Source: Clavelina lepadiformis
Lineage: Eukaryota; Chordata; Ascidiacea; Aplousobranchia; Clavelinidae
DNA: 64,000 bases
NCBI RefSeq assembly: GCF_947623445.1
Contig: NC_135245.1
Span: 4,905,501 to 4,969,500 of the forward strand
Direction: 5' to 3'
Shown in pieces: positions 13,001 through 28,000 of this stretch (positions within the stretch are counted from its first letter, which is position 1; the number at the start of each line of letters is the position of its first letter). The notes below the pieces were generated by a model, which was given only the letters and a program-made list of their open reading frames with translations, made no database searches and was not told the DNA's origin. The translations under genes were made by a program, and so were the position numbers.

Positions 13001-16000
13001 ATTGTCTGCAGCGATGTGTATATATGTCATATTTTCCTTAGGCCTGTTTGTTGAGGACAAATATTTCTATGAATAATAATTTTAACTTAGGTGGAAGACT
13101 ATTTGAAAAGGCGATTACCCGGGTACCTTGAAGCAACCCCGCTTATGTTCAGGTGAATGAGTACCAAGTTATAATGTGCTTGTTACAATACTTTTAAAAC
13201 TTCCTGAAACGTAACGTCGTGATTTGGAAAAGCTATGACACCGCACAGAAAAAGCATTCCTTTTTGCTCCATTTAAACAGGAAATAGCTTTAAAAAGCTT
13301 TATTAACCATACTTCAGCAATGGTGTGTTAAGTTGCTATTGTGTATCCAAGTCATCTCGCTCTCACCTACTCTAAAACACAACAAAGGTAACATTATCTC
13401 CTTTCACTCCTCCCATAATTAATTTCTTGTATTCTTTTTCTCCCACCAGCATGTCTGACGATGACGTAATTGTCATGATTGATGTGGGAATGTGCCTGGT
13501 GCACTCGATTGATGACATCACCGCTGCCATCACATCGATTACTGAGCAAGGTTCACTGGGAAGGTTTCGAGTCAGTCCTGATGGCTTTGAAATTCGACAG
13601 ATTGGTGTTGATAGAGAACGTCGTGAATGCGGTGTGTTTAAATGATATAAGAAATTATTTCTATTGCGCCATGTAATGGCGCTGTAAAAGCTTGTTCGTA
13701 TTGATTAATGTGTAGCCTAAGTAGGAGAGTATTTTATGGTAAATATTGTTACTAATTTTACATTTTATGCTTTGTGTCAATTAGTACCGGGACCGTCATT
13801 ACCACAAGCTACTGAACCAACCCCGCCGCCTTTGGTAAGTTTCGTTTTTAACTAAATTTATATGAAAAAGCTATGTGTGTACGTGCAGGTATTAAAGCAA
13901 CCTGCGCCCTAAGCAACAACCCAATAAAGATAACAGTTAGTGTTTTATGATCAAAGTAAGTAAGTAATAATGAGGAAATAACTATATGCCTTTGCTTCAG
14001 TTCTATTACTCTGTTTGTCATATGTCGAAACAACTGTGTTACGTATTTACACGAATTTAGCATTTGATTTGTGTCAGACATTTTGATAGCGTTTATTGGT
14101 CTTTGACGTGACATCATGCAAAGACCTCTTTAGTATATACAACCTATGTAAATGTTGTATGCTGTTCATAGGCCACGACCGAGCCGACCCCGCCGAGTGA
14201 AGAAGAAGTTGAATCTGATGATACAAAGTAAGTCCTATTGGGAGTGTTAATATGTAATTTTTACTTTTATTAATGCCTTGCTGTATCTCACTGATAGGAC
14301 ACAATCTGTGCAATGAGTTACAGTGCTGTAATATCTAACTTCATATTGCCGAAAATCGACAAAGTTATTTTAGTTGAATATAACCAATATCCTTAATTTT
14401 TGTCAATTTTTTTTTCTCAAGTGAGGCAACTGCAGTATCAACTCTTTCTCCAACCTTATGCCGCTTCGACCAAGCAACATGTAAAAATGGTCAGTGCATA
14501 GACAAAAGTTATTTGTGTGACGGCCACGACGATTGCTTGGATGGCAGTGACGAACCCGAATCATGCGGTAGTAAGTATTTTTGCTAAAACTTAAACGCAA
14601 AGTGTTAGGGTGCTTCTCTTTTTAAGAAATCGTGTAATGCGCTTTTTTAATGGAAATTCATTGGTAAATTATTTGCGAAATCTTTTCAGCATCGTCAAGC
14701 CAATGTGATCCAACAGAATTTCTCTGCGTCGGCACCGGACTGTGTGCCCAGAAGATATGGCGCTGTGATGGAGATGACGATTGCGGCAATGGATTTGACG
14801 AGCAGAATTGTCGTAAGTGCTCTGCAATTTGACATGACGTTTGCAATAGACTTAATAGTCAGTAAACTTTTTCACAAATGGCCGGTGTTGTCTTTCAGCA
14901 ACGGCTGCCCCAGATGCCACGTGCGCAGCGATACAGTTCGAATGCGGGAACAAATTATGCATCCCGGCCAGTTATCAGTGCGATGGTGAATCTGACTGCG
15001 AGGACGGAACTGATGAGGAAGGATGCTGTGAGTACCCGGATCATCCCGACCATGAGCAAAACAAACTCGACGGAGTCTGCTCTCTTAAGTTTTCAACTTC
15101 ATACGTTGTCCTTGTAGTTTTGTGAAGACTTTATTACTTCAGCGTCATCTAGTGGTTGCTGAAACGAGATATTAAAAACGTGCAGATTCAGTTTGCTGTT
15201 TGCCGAGTAACATTGCGTGTAATTTACGCATCTCATACAACTCATTATAGTGTTTTATTGCACAGAAATTGTTACATAGTTGTTATTTATGACTCATTTT
15301 TACACAATAAAGCTGCTCCCGTGGTTCTTGTATCGCCAAAGAGACTTATAAATGCCGTGGAAGGTGAAACGGTGACTATACAATGCGAAGCAGTGGGTGT
15401 GCCATCTCCTGTCATTAACTGGAGAATAAATTGGGGAAACGTCCCGCCACCACCTAGAGTGACCATGTCAACAAGCAATGGTGTTGGAATTCTAACCATA
15501 AGGTTTGGAATGGTGCTTGTCTCAACAGTCTAAAATCGTGCTCATAACGCCTACGAAGTGCTGAAAAGTGGCTAATTTATGTAATTTGTGGACGTTAGAT
15601 CGGGCTCATGCTTTTGTGCAGTTAATATTTTTGTCAATTTATTTGTGAACGCATTTACAGAAAGGTGAAAAAGTCTGACCAGGGCGCTTACACATGTGAA
15701 GCCATAAATCCCAATGGATCCATTTTTGGAGTCCCGGATGCTGTTTTAACTGTGGAGGAAGGAGAAGGACCACCTCCTTTTGATGTTCCCTCTGAGGAAC
15801 CGAAGACAACCAGTTCATCTACAACCACTACCACTCCTACTACGGCTACCACTACATCAACCACCACCACCACTACTACTACCACTACTACTACACCTGA
15901 GCCCACTATAACACCAGAACCTAGTACTACACCCACTACACCTAGCTGTAAGAAACTTTGCATACTACAGTAGATCATCGTATCAGTGTTAATTATTGCG

Positions 16001-19000
16001 TTTACCTTACAGTACTTAACTGGCGCTTATTTGCAATGAAATGGTTAAAAACTTTGTACTTTTAAATATTGCTTCAGTTGATTCTGGATTTTGTCCACCT
16101 GGCGAGTTTAACACATCACCTGATGAGCCGAATGAATGTGCACCCTGTTACTGTAATGGTGTGACTGACCAATGTAGATCAAGTAAATTGGAATACGACA
16201 AGGTAACGACTATCTAGCTGCACTGGCTGCATTTCCATAAAAACAGTGACGTTTTGACGACACTTTTAAATGTATTCTTAGGTTGAGCTGGAGTTTACGG
16301 AGCCCAATAACAACCTAGGTGTCAAACTGGAACCATCTGAGTTGGTCAAAGGGGAACCGGAAACGTCACAGCCCATAACTGAAAACCAGATCGACGTCAA
16401 CCCTCCAGCTCGTGAACTTCAGCTGATCGATTTATCAAAGAGGTTCCTGGCAGCTGCTCATTACTGGAGCCTGCCTGCTCAGTTCCTGGGTGCAAAGGTT
16501 AGGAACCATAACATTGACAGAAGACTTTTGTGCAAAATTTATTAATATCCCATGCTATAAAAAAGTTGTTTTTTTAATTGTTGGATCTCGGTAAAAAGAA
16601 ACAACTGTATGTCCAAAAAGCAATATCAAGTTTTTTTTCTTAGACGCCATTGCATGTTTTAAGTACCTGAGGAAATTAACATAACCATCAACGAGACTGA
16701 TAATTTTGACCTTAATATATTAAAACCTTCAATACCTAGATTAACAGCTATGGTGGAACACTGACTTTCTCCTTCAGTTACAACAACTCCTATCACATAC
16801 CAAGCATGCCTACCAACCATACAGACGTTATTTTAGAAGGTAATGGAAAGCGATTGTTTTATAACAATCCGGGACCTCAGCCTGAGCCGACTGTCAAACA
16901 CACTGCAAGTGTGCTTTTGGATGAGGTAAAGCTAAAGAATTGAATACTAGATGCACCGTACTCCATCGTATTAGTTATAATACGCTTACCCAGACTTACA
17001 AGCGTAACATTTAAACGCGGCGTTTTATTTAGACTTATTACTTGTAAGAATCATAGTTATTACTTCCAATAATAACAGTTTGTGTCCAAATTTGAAGGAC
17101 AATTGGAAAACCGCTGAAGGGGAGAAAGCGACTCGCGAAGAAATGCTCGACGTTTTAAGTGGACTTAGCCGTATTCTCGTGAGAACTGTATACGACAACT
17201 CAATGTTAAGCTCAGGGTAAGACGTTAAACAGGTCTTCAATGTTGGTGTGCTTAATGTTTAAGACTCTAAAGCTTCATGCCTGTTAAATCCGTCTGATGT
17301 CTGTGTTATTTTACAGCTTTTTCGCATATTATACATTTGCATTAAATTTTAAGTTCGGATTTTTACGATTGAAAGTTGAAATCCGTATTTAGAATAGGAG
17401 ATGTGAGCTTGGACGTGGCTAAACCGCCAGAAGAAGTTGATGAACCTGCTTCCGTTGTAAAACCTGCTGGTTTGATTGCTTATGCTGTGGAGGATTGTGT
17501 TTGCCCACCTGGATATGAGGGTCTTTCTTGCGAGGTGTTTATGCGCTTTTATTTCTTTTATTCATTATAAAAATGACTCAGCTAAAACAAACACAAGGAC
17601 ACCTGGGTATAACCATATTTCTGGATATAGTTTAATCAAGTGTATCCGAATGTTTTCTGCCAATTTTACCTTGGTACAAAGTGTTCTAGTTACAAATGGT
17701 TTCATTGTTAGGTAATTTACTACTTGTTTGTTCAAAAAATGTTCTGTAGAGATGTGAAACGGGCTACCAACGTGTATTATCCGGTGAAGATATGGGAAAA
17801 TGTGTTGCAATAGAAGGACGTTTATGTGATACTGGTTATACTGGTCCGGACTGCAATCAGTGTGCCGAGGGATACGAAAGAACTGCTGATGGAATATGCG
17901 CGGAAAGTCATACAAATTCTGATATTTCTTGTGATCCAGTTGGCAGTTTTGGACGTGGGTTGGACAGAGAGTGTATCTGCAAGGTTCATAATACTAAAAA
18001 TCGTAATATTACCCACACGTTTTGTATTATTTATCTTGTAAGAACAGCAGTTTTTCGAAAATATGTACATTGGTTTACTAATAGTTGCTTTTAAAAGATA
18101 ATAATTTAAAAGTAATAGTCTTTAATATAATGAAAAAACTGATTCACTGCTCCTACACATAATATACTTGCACATTCTGTTCAGCCTGGCACTGAAGGGC
18201 CTAAATGTGACCAGTGCAAGGAGAGTTACTATTTCCTCTCTGATGAAAGCTACGACGGTTGCTTGTCGTGCTTTTGCATGGGAGTTTCAAGAACTTGTAC
18301 CAGCTCAAATTTGTACAGGATGCAGGCAAGCATAGAGCACTTTTTACACTTAGTTGTAATAACTCTGCCATGAAAAGCCTGTTTTATGTTTACATAACCT
18401 TCTGACCTCGGACTTATATTGTATTTTATGTATTTTACAACCTATTATACATGTTCAGTATGAAGAAATGAATGCCTATATGGGGTATATTGCCTAGGTC
18501 AGTGGTTCTTAAATTGGGAGGAGAAATGACAAACGTTTTATGAGTTATGACTAAACAAGCTTTCGAAACCAAGCTGGACAGTTAATTGCTGTCGGATGTC
18601 AAATTGTTGGCTTCCAAAAAGAAGCTACAACCTTCCCATTGATTAAAGTTATATGCAAATAAATTGTTAATCTGTTTAATGTTTTTTGATTTTGCAATAA
18701 GTTAGGGCGCGAGTTTTTTTGGCATCGTTAAAGGAGGACCCGTCTCAAAACGTTTAAGAACCCCTTGCCTAGGCAAATAAGCAACCTCTTTCATAGTTGC
18801 TTAACTATATCATATAATTAATATTTGTTTGAAAAAAGCACTAGTTTTATAACTTTGAGAATGTAAGCATCAGTTATTTCCAACTTTACAAAACACCTTG
18901 CATCACGAAATGCAGGCAGTCTCGTGTAATTAGAACCATGTGTGATTAGATTGTTCCCACCTACCAAGGCTCAGATTACTTTCTGCTCACCAACGCAGCA

Positions 19001-22000
19001 GCAACTGAGACCTTTCGTGATCACTTAACAGTGCAGCCGTCATCTGCTGGTTCACAACAGGTTGTGCTGGCTCATTTGAATAGGCTACCAAGTGACGTAT
19101 ATTATTGGCTGCTGCCGGAGGAATTTACAGAAAATCAGGTAACTTAGCAAATACGCGCGTGTGTGTGTTTTAAAAATAGGGTCCATCAACAGATGATTGT
19201 TAAATTATGTACTTACAGTACATACAATGCATTTGTACGAGAATAAGCACATTTACTAGCAGTAGGCAAAATCTTATCATTGCAAATTTTTCAACAAGTC
19301 TCAACAGTTGCTCACATAAAATTTCGGCATCGCTTCAATTTTTTATTATTTTTTTCCTTTCTAGTTGGCATCCTACGGTGGTAGTTTGGGTTATACTATA
19401 AATTACAGCCAAGAACGTGGTGCCAGGCCAATTACAGCAATTGCTAATGTAAGACTGATTGGAAATGGACTCACTTTGGAATATATCGATGGCAGCCACC
19501 CTAATCCAGATGTTGATAACACATACAATATTAAAATCAATGAGGTTAGTGTTAGTGATTGTTATCTTCAATTTTTTTTTGGTTTTTCAAGCACGAATAG
19601 TTCTCGGCTGAATTTGAAATATTTTGGTTTGTTGTTGTACTGTGTACCCTTAAAATCGACATGTCATCTTAAATTTGAAATCAAGACTTCAGTTAAATCG
19701 TCATTCAGTCTCTGTCGGACTCTCGATTCGTGAACGTTAGTTGTTAAATAAAATTTATGGTCAACTGGCAAATAATATCTCAGTATAATCTTATATTATA
19801 GAATGTTTGGCAAAGAGCAGACGGCAGTACAACTTCAAGAGATGACGTGTTAATGGTGCTTGCCAACGTTGAAAGCGTTATTGTCAGGGCTACGTACTCA
19901 GACAGGATGACCACAACAAAGTAAGAAATTGCCAAACACTGACGTAACATGACAAAAAGCTTTAAAAAAAGAACAAAACATGTAATGCATGCAGTAACGA
20001 ACACGTACCAAATGCTGCATTTAGTGTTCTCATAAAAAAGTTTGAAACCATTCACAATTAAGAAAATGTTTGAAACGTATCTTGTTGCAGAATTACGGGC
20101 ATATTCCTGGAATCTGCTGCTTCTCAGAACACAGGAAGACCACAAGCTTATGAAGTGGAGCAATGTGTTTGTCCACGCGGATATACCGGACTTTCCTGCG
20201 AGGTAAATGGTGTCATGTCATTTTAGGATAATAATTGAAACTTCGGATTTGCAGATTGTAGTTCTGCAAATGTGTCATTGTAAGCTGTTTAAGCCATATT
20301 AGTTACATTGATCCACTGTAAGTTATTTTCCATCGTCAGAAATGTACTCAAGGCTACTATCGTGTGGACGAAGGAGAATTCTTAGGAACATGCGAGATAT
20401 GTGACTGTAATGGCCATAGCCAAGACTGTGACAAAACCACTGGATTGTGTAAGGTATAATATTAAAAAATGTTTTGTGATGATTATCAAACTCAAATTTC
20501 AGTTGAGCTAATTAATTAATAAATGCAGCATGATTAGTTTCCTGATAAATTTCTTCCTTTTAGTCAACCATTTTAATAAATTGTATTTGTAACAAGAAGT
20601 ATCATATATCTTAACTTTAGAACTGTCGACACAACACATACGGTGAATACTGCGAGACATGCGAGCCTGGTTACTATGGTGATGCACGTTCAGGAGGTGT
20701 CGATGATTGCCAAAGATGTCCCTGTCCCACAGTTTCCGGGAGAAACGACCGCGGTGACATACCGACATGTAGCATGGGTCTCGATGGCGAACCTGTCTGT
20801 GACCGTTGTCCAACTGGCCAAGCTGGCGACCGTTGTCAAATGTATGAACTCCACTTAATTGCACTGTGTGCTAATTAATTATTAGCTATTTACAGTAGTT
20901 AACATTTTATTTTATTATCATAAAAAAGCATTTATTTTTACCACGCAATGTTTTACGTATTTTGGGCACATTATGTCAGACATTATCTGAATGAATCTTT
21001 ACGCCGTACAGATGTGCCCCTGGTTACGTGGGGAATCCCCTTGTATCGGGCCAACCATGTCTGAGAACGGACACTAATTGCAACTGCGACCCGTATGGGT
21101 CAGTTGATGGCACATGTGATGCATCAGGACAATGCAACTGCAGGGTAGGTTATAAATAACATTCAGTCCTATACAACATTATGACAAACAGTGCTCATTG
21201 TAAAAATTAAATGATTAGCATGGGAAAGTAAATTTGTGGAAATTCTGGGTTAACACTAATTAATATATAACAAAGAGTTACTAACTTTGTTTCAAATTTT
21301 CAGCCAAGTACGACAGGAAAGAAATGTGATCAGTGCAAGCCGGGTTTTTTCCATCTGAGCGTAGAAAACCCCGAGGGTGGTTGCCTGCCGTGCTTCTGCA
21401 TGGGCGTTGCCAAACAATGTACCTCGGCGTCGTATAAGCGTAATGAGGTATGCCACACGTTGCCACGTCTGATGCTATGCCATGTGTATGAAAATATTAT
21501 TCTATTGCTAGCAATGAACGGTTTTGGATTTGGTGCTTGTTTGGATGAATTCAAGCAGAATCGACAAACACAGAAAAGTTCTTGTTTTATTTTAGATAAC
21601 ATCTGACTTCAATGAAGACTTTGGTGGTTTTAGACTGACCCAACGCGAACGACGTACTGAGATATCATCTGGGTTTGATGTTCTTAACGATGGGCGGGAT
21701 TTGTCCTATCCAAGAGTGGATTTGTTGCCGCGAGGTGGCGCATACTACTGGCATTTGCCGGAGGAATATCTTGGTGACAAGGTCTGTAATTTTTCACTTG
21801 GTAATTTCTATCGGTTGATTAAATAGAAGAAGCCTCATTTTTTATTTTGTAAAAGACTGAAAGAAAAAAATTAATAATTTATGCACAAGTACTTACATTT
21901 GTGTTGCATATTACAAAGAACATGTTTGTCATGATGATTTAATACTTGCATTTGCCAGATCGTATCATACGGCGGTAAGCTCCAGTATAAAGCGATGTAC

Positions 22001-25000
22001 ACAACTTACCGCAATGGCATACCTTCGAATGACCCGGACGTAATCATTACCGGAAATGACATTACTTTGATGGCAAGAATGGCCGGCAGAAACTCGCGTG
22101 TGCGGCCCAACGTTTTAATGGATAGAACAGTGACCTTCAGAGAGGTTAGAAGCCCTTACACGCCATGGTAGAAGAAAGCTTTAAGCGCTTGTTGAAATGA
22201 AAGCTGTTAAACCCAATTTCCCCATCAAGAAATCATTTTTAGAGTTTCTGGTGTGTAAGAACGTTTTTCGTTTTTTAGAATTTCTGGCGCCGCAGCGACG
22301 GGCAACCGGCGACCCGCGAGCATATGCTGATGGTGTTGGCCGATCTCGAGATGATCTTGATTCGCGCGAGTTACTCAAGCGCAACTCTTCGCACCACCAT
22401 CTCGCAAGTGTCGATGGAGACCGCGAGCGAAAGCATGCTGATGAGCGAACCCGCGTTAGAAGTGGAGCAGTGCGAGTGCCCAGACGGCTACGAAGGTTTA
22501 TCCTGCGAAGTAAGTGTTGTGAGGAGAATTTGTTGGTGAATGGCACATTATCCGCTACTTCTTTTCACACCATGTTATGTTCTAGGATTGTGCCCCAGGA
22601 TTTACTAGATCGGGAAGTGGAATTTATTTAGGGCTTTGCCATCAATGCCAGTGCAACGGACATTCTGAGGAATGCGATTCTGAAACCGGTATCTGTGAAG
22701 TAAGCCAGTCATTGTAGACCTTATTATATGATGTAAAGTAAGGTAAAAAGTACACACAAATATTTTAAGTAATTATTAATTAATCACTTGATGAGCAAAG
22801 ACCACCGTTGAACATTATGGTAAGATGCAACACGCGCAAAATGATTTTATTTTTGTAGAACTGCCGCGACAACACAGCAGGGCCACGGTGTGAGGAATGT
22901 GCCCGTGGTTACTACGGTCTTGCCACTGTGGGAACATCGACAGATTGTCAGCCATGTGCTTGTCCCGGAACCGGTGAAAACAGGTAATTCGACCAACAGC
23001 GACTTAAAATGTGTACAGCAAATGGCAAAGAATGCTGTTTTTAACATTTCTTTTATGTTGTTTAGTTTCTCAGAAACTTGTGCGTTTGATGCTCTGCAAA
23101 ATCGTTTGACGTGCACAGACTGTGAGGAGGGGTACGCTGGAGAAAGATGCGAGAATTGCGCTCCTGGTTATGAAGGAAATCCAACGGTTCCTGGAGGAAA
23201 ATGCACAAAGAGAGGTATCGTCGCGGAGTGTGCAGGAATAAACCCTCTCCTGTACATCATTAAATAGTTGTACTCCAGCAGTCTCTCACAACAACTTGCT
23301 TAACTTTAGATGTTGCCCTCCCTCCTGTAGCTACGTTGCCAGTTGTGAAAGTGTCGCCAAAGCAGGCAACGATCAGAGAAGGCGGAAGTATAGTACTCAA
23401 GTAAGTTTCCTAACCAAGTAGTCGTTCTTTAAAATACCGTGAATGGCGACCGAAACACCTAATGACTTGGTCCCGCAGATGCGATGTTACCTCGCTAGTA
23501 GCTGTCGGAGTAGAGTGGCGCCGAGTCGGTTCTGAGGCAGGCCCGCTTCCATCCCATGCTCAGCTTACTGAGAGCGGAAGGGTTTTGCGCCTGCCTCGAT
23601 TTTCGCGCTCACAAGCCGGGACGTACGAATGCGTTGCTACGAATCGTTACGGTACCGACAGCGACACTTCGGTTATAACGGCATTAGGTGAGGAAAAGTT
23701 ATTGCATATTTCGTATTATAAAAAAGGTAAACGGTTTGTAATAGGTTTTAAAAAGCGAGCTAAATAGCCGCAGAGGGTCAATGTGTGATTTACAGGTTTT
23801 TTTTTTTTTCAGATGAAAAACCGATGCTCATGGTCACTGTAGAAGAACCAAGAGTAGTCAGAGCAAGAGTTGGCTCCCAAGTTACTTTTGTCTGTACCGC
23901 TTCTAGCAAGGTTGATATAAACCCTTCTTTACTGTTAATGCATGCATTGTTGAAACACGCGGTAAATTAGGATTCTTTGTCTGTCTGCGGTCCATTTTAT
24001 AATAAAGATATGACTTTTCAGATGCCGGCATACATTGTATTTTGGTCCAAGAAGAACGGTAGGATCCCGATGGTGGATGGCCGAGCAACAGATTTTGAAG
24101 GGATTTTACACATCAATAATTTGCAGCTGTCTGACTCCGGAACTTACGTCTGCACTGGTTCTAATATGTATGATATTGCCACCGAAACGGCCACTCTTAT
24201 TGTCGTGGAAGGTTAGTGCCGACTGGTTTGGTCTGGTTTGCACTGGTCTTGTGTTTGAAACTAGTTTCGGTTGTACTTTGGTTTGTATTGACTCCGATTC
24301 ATATCAGCATCATTGTGTTTCAAATGCCTGCAATCATGTTTTTGTTTTCCTTTTTCTTTAATGTTTGTGTCTTTCCGATGCTCTTATTTCCATACTTTAG
24401 CAGTATAATACCGAAGCGGTTTGCAGTAGAAAACTTAAGACACAAACCGCACCAACGACTTAACGTAAATATTCAAAATCATAGTCTTAGCCACAAAGCA
24501 GGTTACTTTTTGCCGGATATTGCATCTTGCGTGAGTAGGCCTGTTTGCTGTTTCTTGTAATTATCCTAACAAAATTGAAACGGTTTCTTCCGGTCATTTG
24601 ACACAATGTTATCTGTGTTATCAAATGAGCCAACCATTTTTAAACCCAAACCTGTGTTTCTGTCATGTACGATTGTGGTATCAAATTTCAAGTGTCTTCA
24701 CATACCACATTCGTTGTTTGGTTTTTGTAGTATCTCATCTTAGATATCATGTCAATCTTTTGATCATGGTGCTTAGGATTTTGTCAAAACATTCTGCTTG
24801 AAAGTCTAATATTATACTGTAACAGTCTTTCTTGCTACTAATCTCTTATTTCATCATGCATGAAATATAATGTTGATGCATGTTTTAGAATCTCAAATTT
24901 GACATTGAAAATATTTCAATTACGTGCTGCATGTAGCCTTTGGTTTGACTTGGCACACTGGCATGGCGCGTAACATTATTACCAAGGCAGTTGCATTGAA

Positions 25001-28000
25001 AGGAAATAGAAGGAAGGCAAAACAGACCAGTTAAATTTTTTCAACAGTGCTAAACTTATGTAAAGTGGAAGTAGTTATGTGTATCAAATGGAAGTTAACG
25101 TTGTTGTACAGTCAGCCTTTGGCAAGGTGTAAAAATGTCTTGCTAGCTACCTTTCTGCTTTGTTGACCGCAAACCAAGTTCAAGCGAAAAGCGATATTGC
25201 AAGTAAATGCGACGAATATCATAAAAACTTGCCTAACAGCTACTGCTGGTGAAATGCCATAATTGAAAATCTATCTACTAATAATCCTGCACTGTATTAG
25301 GGCAGGAACTGACTCGGAATAAAAAGTTTGCTATTAATTAGCCAACTACCAAATTCAGCACAGAATGAGCACCATAGCCTTGTAGACTTCACTTTTGCCA
25401 GTTTAAGTGGCCGATGGCTAAAATAAATACATACGGTATATATTTGCTGCTATACTTCCAAATCTATGTAGTTTTACTTACAACAAACAACTTACTAAAT
25501 CCTCACAATTAACCAGCTGCTAGCAAAAGCAATATGCATTTCGAACATAAGGGCTGCAAATAACTGAACAACGTACGTCAGTGTTAATACTGCATTTATT
25601 TCTCCAGTCGGTGCCGCAACTGCATTTTACAAAACTGCTAAAGCGCTTCCTCTTATACATATTACTCACTATAAGCAAATGCCATAACCGCAGAAATTGA
25701 TTCAAAGAGCTTTTTAAAACTGATCAATTAGCTTACCAATCTAGCCATTCTTGAATAAATTTTCTTCCCTCTTGCTGCCGCGTCATTTTTTCAAATTTCT
25801 GCACACAAGTGAAGCATATGAGTTAATTTTTTCCGAAATATTACATCTCAGAATTTATATTACCATCTTGCTGATGTTTTCAGGCATAATGTTTTGACAC
25901 CGTAATCATGTAGCGATTGTGTTTTCGATAAGCGTGCTTTTAAATAAGGCATTAACCGCAAATATATTTGGTTATACGTGAAAGATTGGTTTTTCTTCGT
26001 GGAACAAGGTTCTGTGCGTTGTAAGAACGCTTTTTTCCAGCATAGTTTAATTAATTTGCAAACGTTTCGGCATTTTTCGACTTTTTGTTATAGATTTTCT
26101 AGAATAATAATGTTTTTTAATCAGACTTTGAACATGATGTCAAACACATCTTTTAATATATTCCCTTTTCATTATTTTGTATAAGATGAAAAATGTTGCA
26201 TTGCAGCCTGAATAAAATTGTGCAGTTGTGTTTTGGAATATGCTTGTATTATTTCGTGCCACACTTACAAATCATCTCCACCATAACTTAGTTAGTTACT
26301 CAGTAACCGAATGATATTATTCAACGTGTATTTACAAAGCTATCAAAAATAAATCCATTATTTGTCACTTTGAAGTATTGTTGCTGCATGTATGTTGTAA
26401 GAATTTCAATGTCATTTTCGTTCATACACCTGTTGGCATTTTAAAGCAGAAAGGTCGATAGCAGACATTTGAGCAGTCAAAAATCAGTTAGCAAAGCAAA
26501 AAATATTTTACGTTAGCTCGCTATCAAACTACGTAAAAGGTGAGTGTTTAGTATTTAGTGCGCTTGCATATGTTGTGTGTTGTGTGCATGACGTTTTTGC
26601 ACTTTAAAAACTTTTCGACCCACTAACACTTTTCTGGTACAAATCTGAACAACAATAGCTCGAAAATCTTTGAAAGAAATTGATCTTTGCAGACGACGTT
26701 CCGGTCCTGCCCACAGTAACCGTCACGCCCAACAATCAAAGTGTAAGCTCAGGCGAACAGGCAATGTTCTACTGCACGGCCAGTGGATATCCACCACCTG
26801 ATACTGTGTGGCTCAGAGGTCGGTACAGTTCCTTGAAAGCTTGTTATTTTTGTGCATTAACTAGCATCTAACAACACTAAAGCTGTAGGTGTAGGTTTTA
26901 AGACTTTATATTGCGACGTCATTTGAATTTAATCCAGTCATCGCAACAAATAAGGTAATCTTGAAATTTTACAGCTGATGGAAAACCGCTGCCTGACGAC
27001 GCTCACGTGATCGGTAACATGCTAATGATACCTTCGGCGTCGATGGATGACAAAGACTTGTACTACTGCCGCGCCACGAATGACGCTGGAACGTCTGAAG
27101 CCACTGGAGCGCTTGATGTAACGGGCAAGTAAAATCTAAATTTTGTGCTAAGTTGTATTCTACAGTACTTTGTTCTAATATTATGGCTGGTTTAGAGCAA
27201 GGGGAACCGCCCGTTGTTAGAGTGATCACCCGAGAAGTCGTTCTGAATATTGGCGAAAGTGGCACATTATCCTGTACTTCGACTGGTGACCCCGAACCTA
27301 ATTTTGCTTGGTCCAAGCGCAGGTCTCATCTCCCCGCAAATGTAAGTACTGCAATTTGCTGATCGTGTTTTGGAAGAAAATAGGTACGGTTTGTTCCTAC
27401 CATGATCATCAGTGCTCATTCAATCTTCTGTTATTTCACGTTTGGACAACCATTTATTTTGCACATATCCTTACCTCCTAAATTTCAGTAAAGCATATTT
27501 GCATGTTTGCGTTTAGGCGGTCACTAATGGTGGTACACTTGAAATTTCATCTGCTATTGGGGAAAATCAAGGAATTTACGTTTGCGCTTCCAGTAACATT
27601 TATGGCCATGATGAAGGCTATATACGAGTCCGAGTGCATAGCAGAGGTAATACCGCCTGCTGGTCATAAAAGTTTTGAAAATGTTTTGCTATTTGTGCTA
27701 TTGTATTTTTTTTTGGAGAAAGCAATATGTTTTTACATGTATTCCAACCTCTTGAAAAAGTGATTTTATTATATTGATTTTTCCAGCAGCCTCATCGAAA
27801 CCGATTTGCCGCACGGAGCCGAAAGAAATGACGGCATACGTCGGTACAAACAGCACGATCACGTGTGTAGTCGGCGGTGAACCGTTACCTCACGTGACTT
27901 GGCAGACTGACGACGGTTCAGACTTGGATGATAACATCCAGGTTTGCGGCGAGACTGACAAAAACCTCTCAGTGTTGTGTGAATGAAATGGACATGTGAT

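Noticed and set aside
13837-14171. Possible fourth LDLa repeat or extra exon between exons 6 and 7
   Set aside because: No Cys-rich frame with splice sites is present, and exons 6 and 7 already join in phase.
15688-15978. Minus-strand frame rich in Val across the perlecan Thr tract
   Set aside because: It is only the antisense reading of the ACN codon repeat.
22181-22631. Long open frames on both strands over perlecan exon 30
   Set aside because: They are shadows of the GC-rich laminin IV exon; the exon frame carries the family motifs.
25978-26184. Open frame in the large Ig-array intron as a missing exon
   Set aside because: Its translation has no Ig pattern (no C...W...DxGxYxC) and no flanking splice sites.
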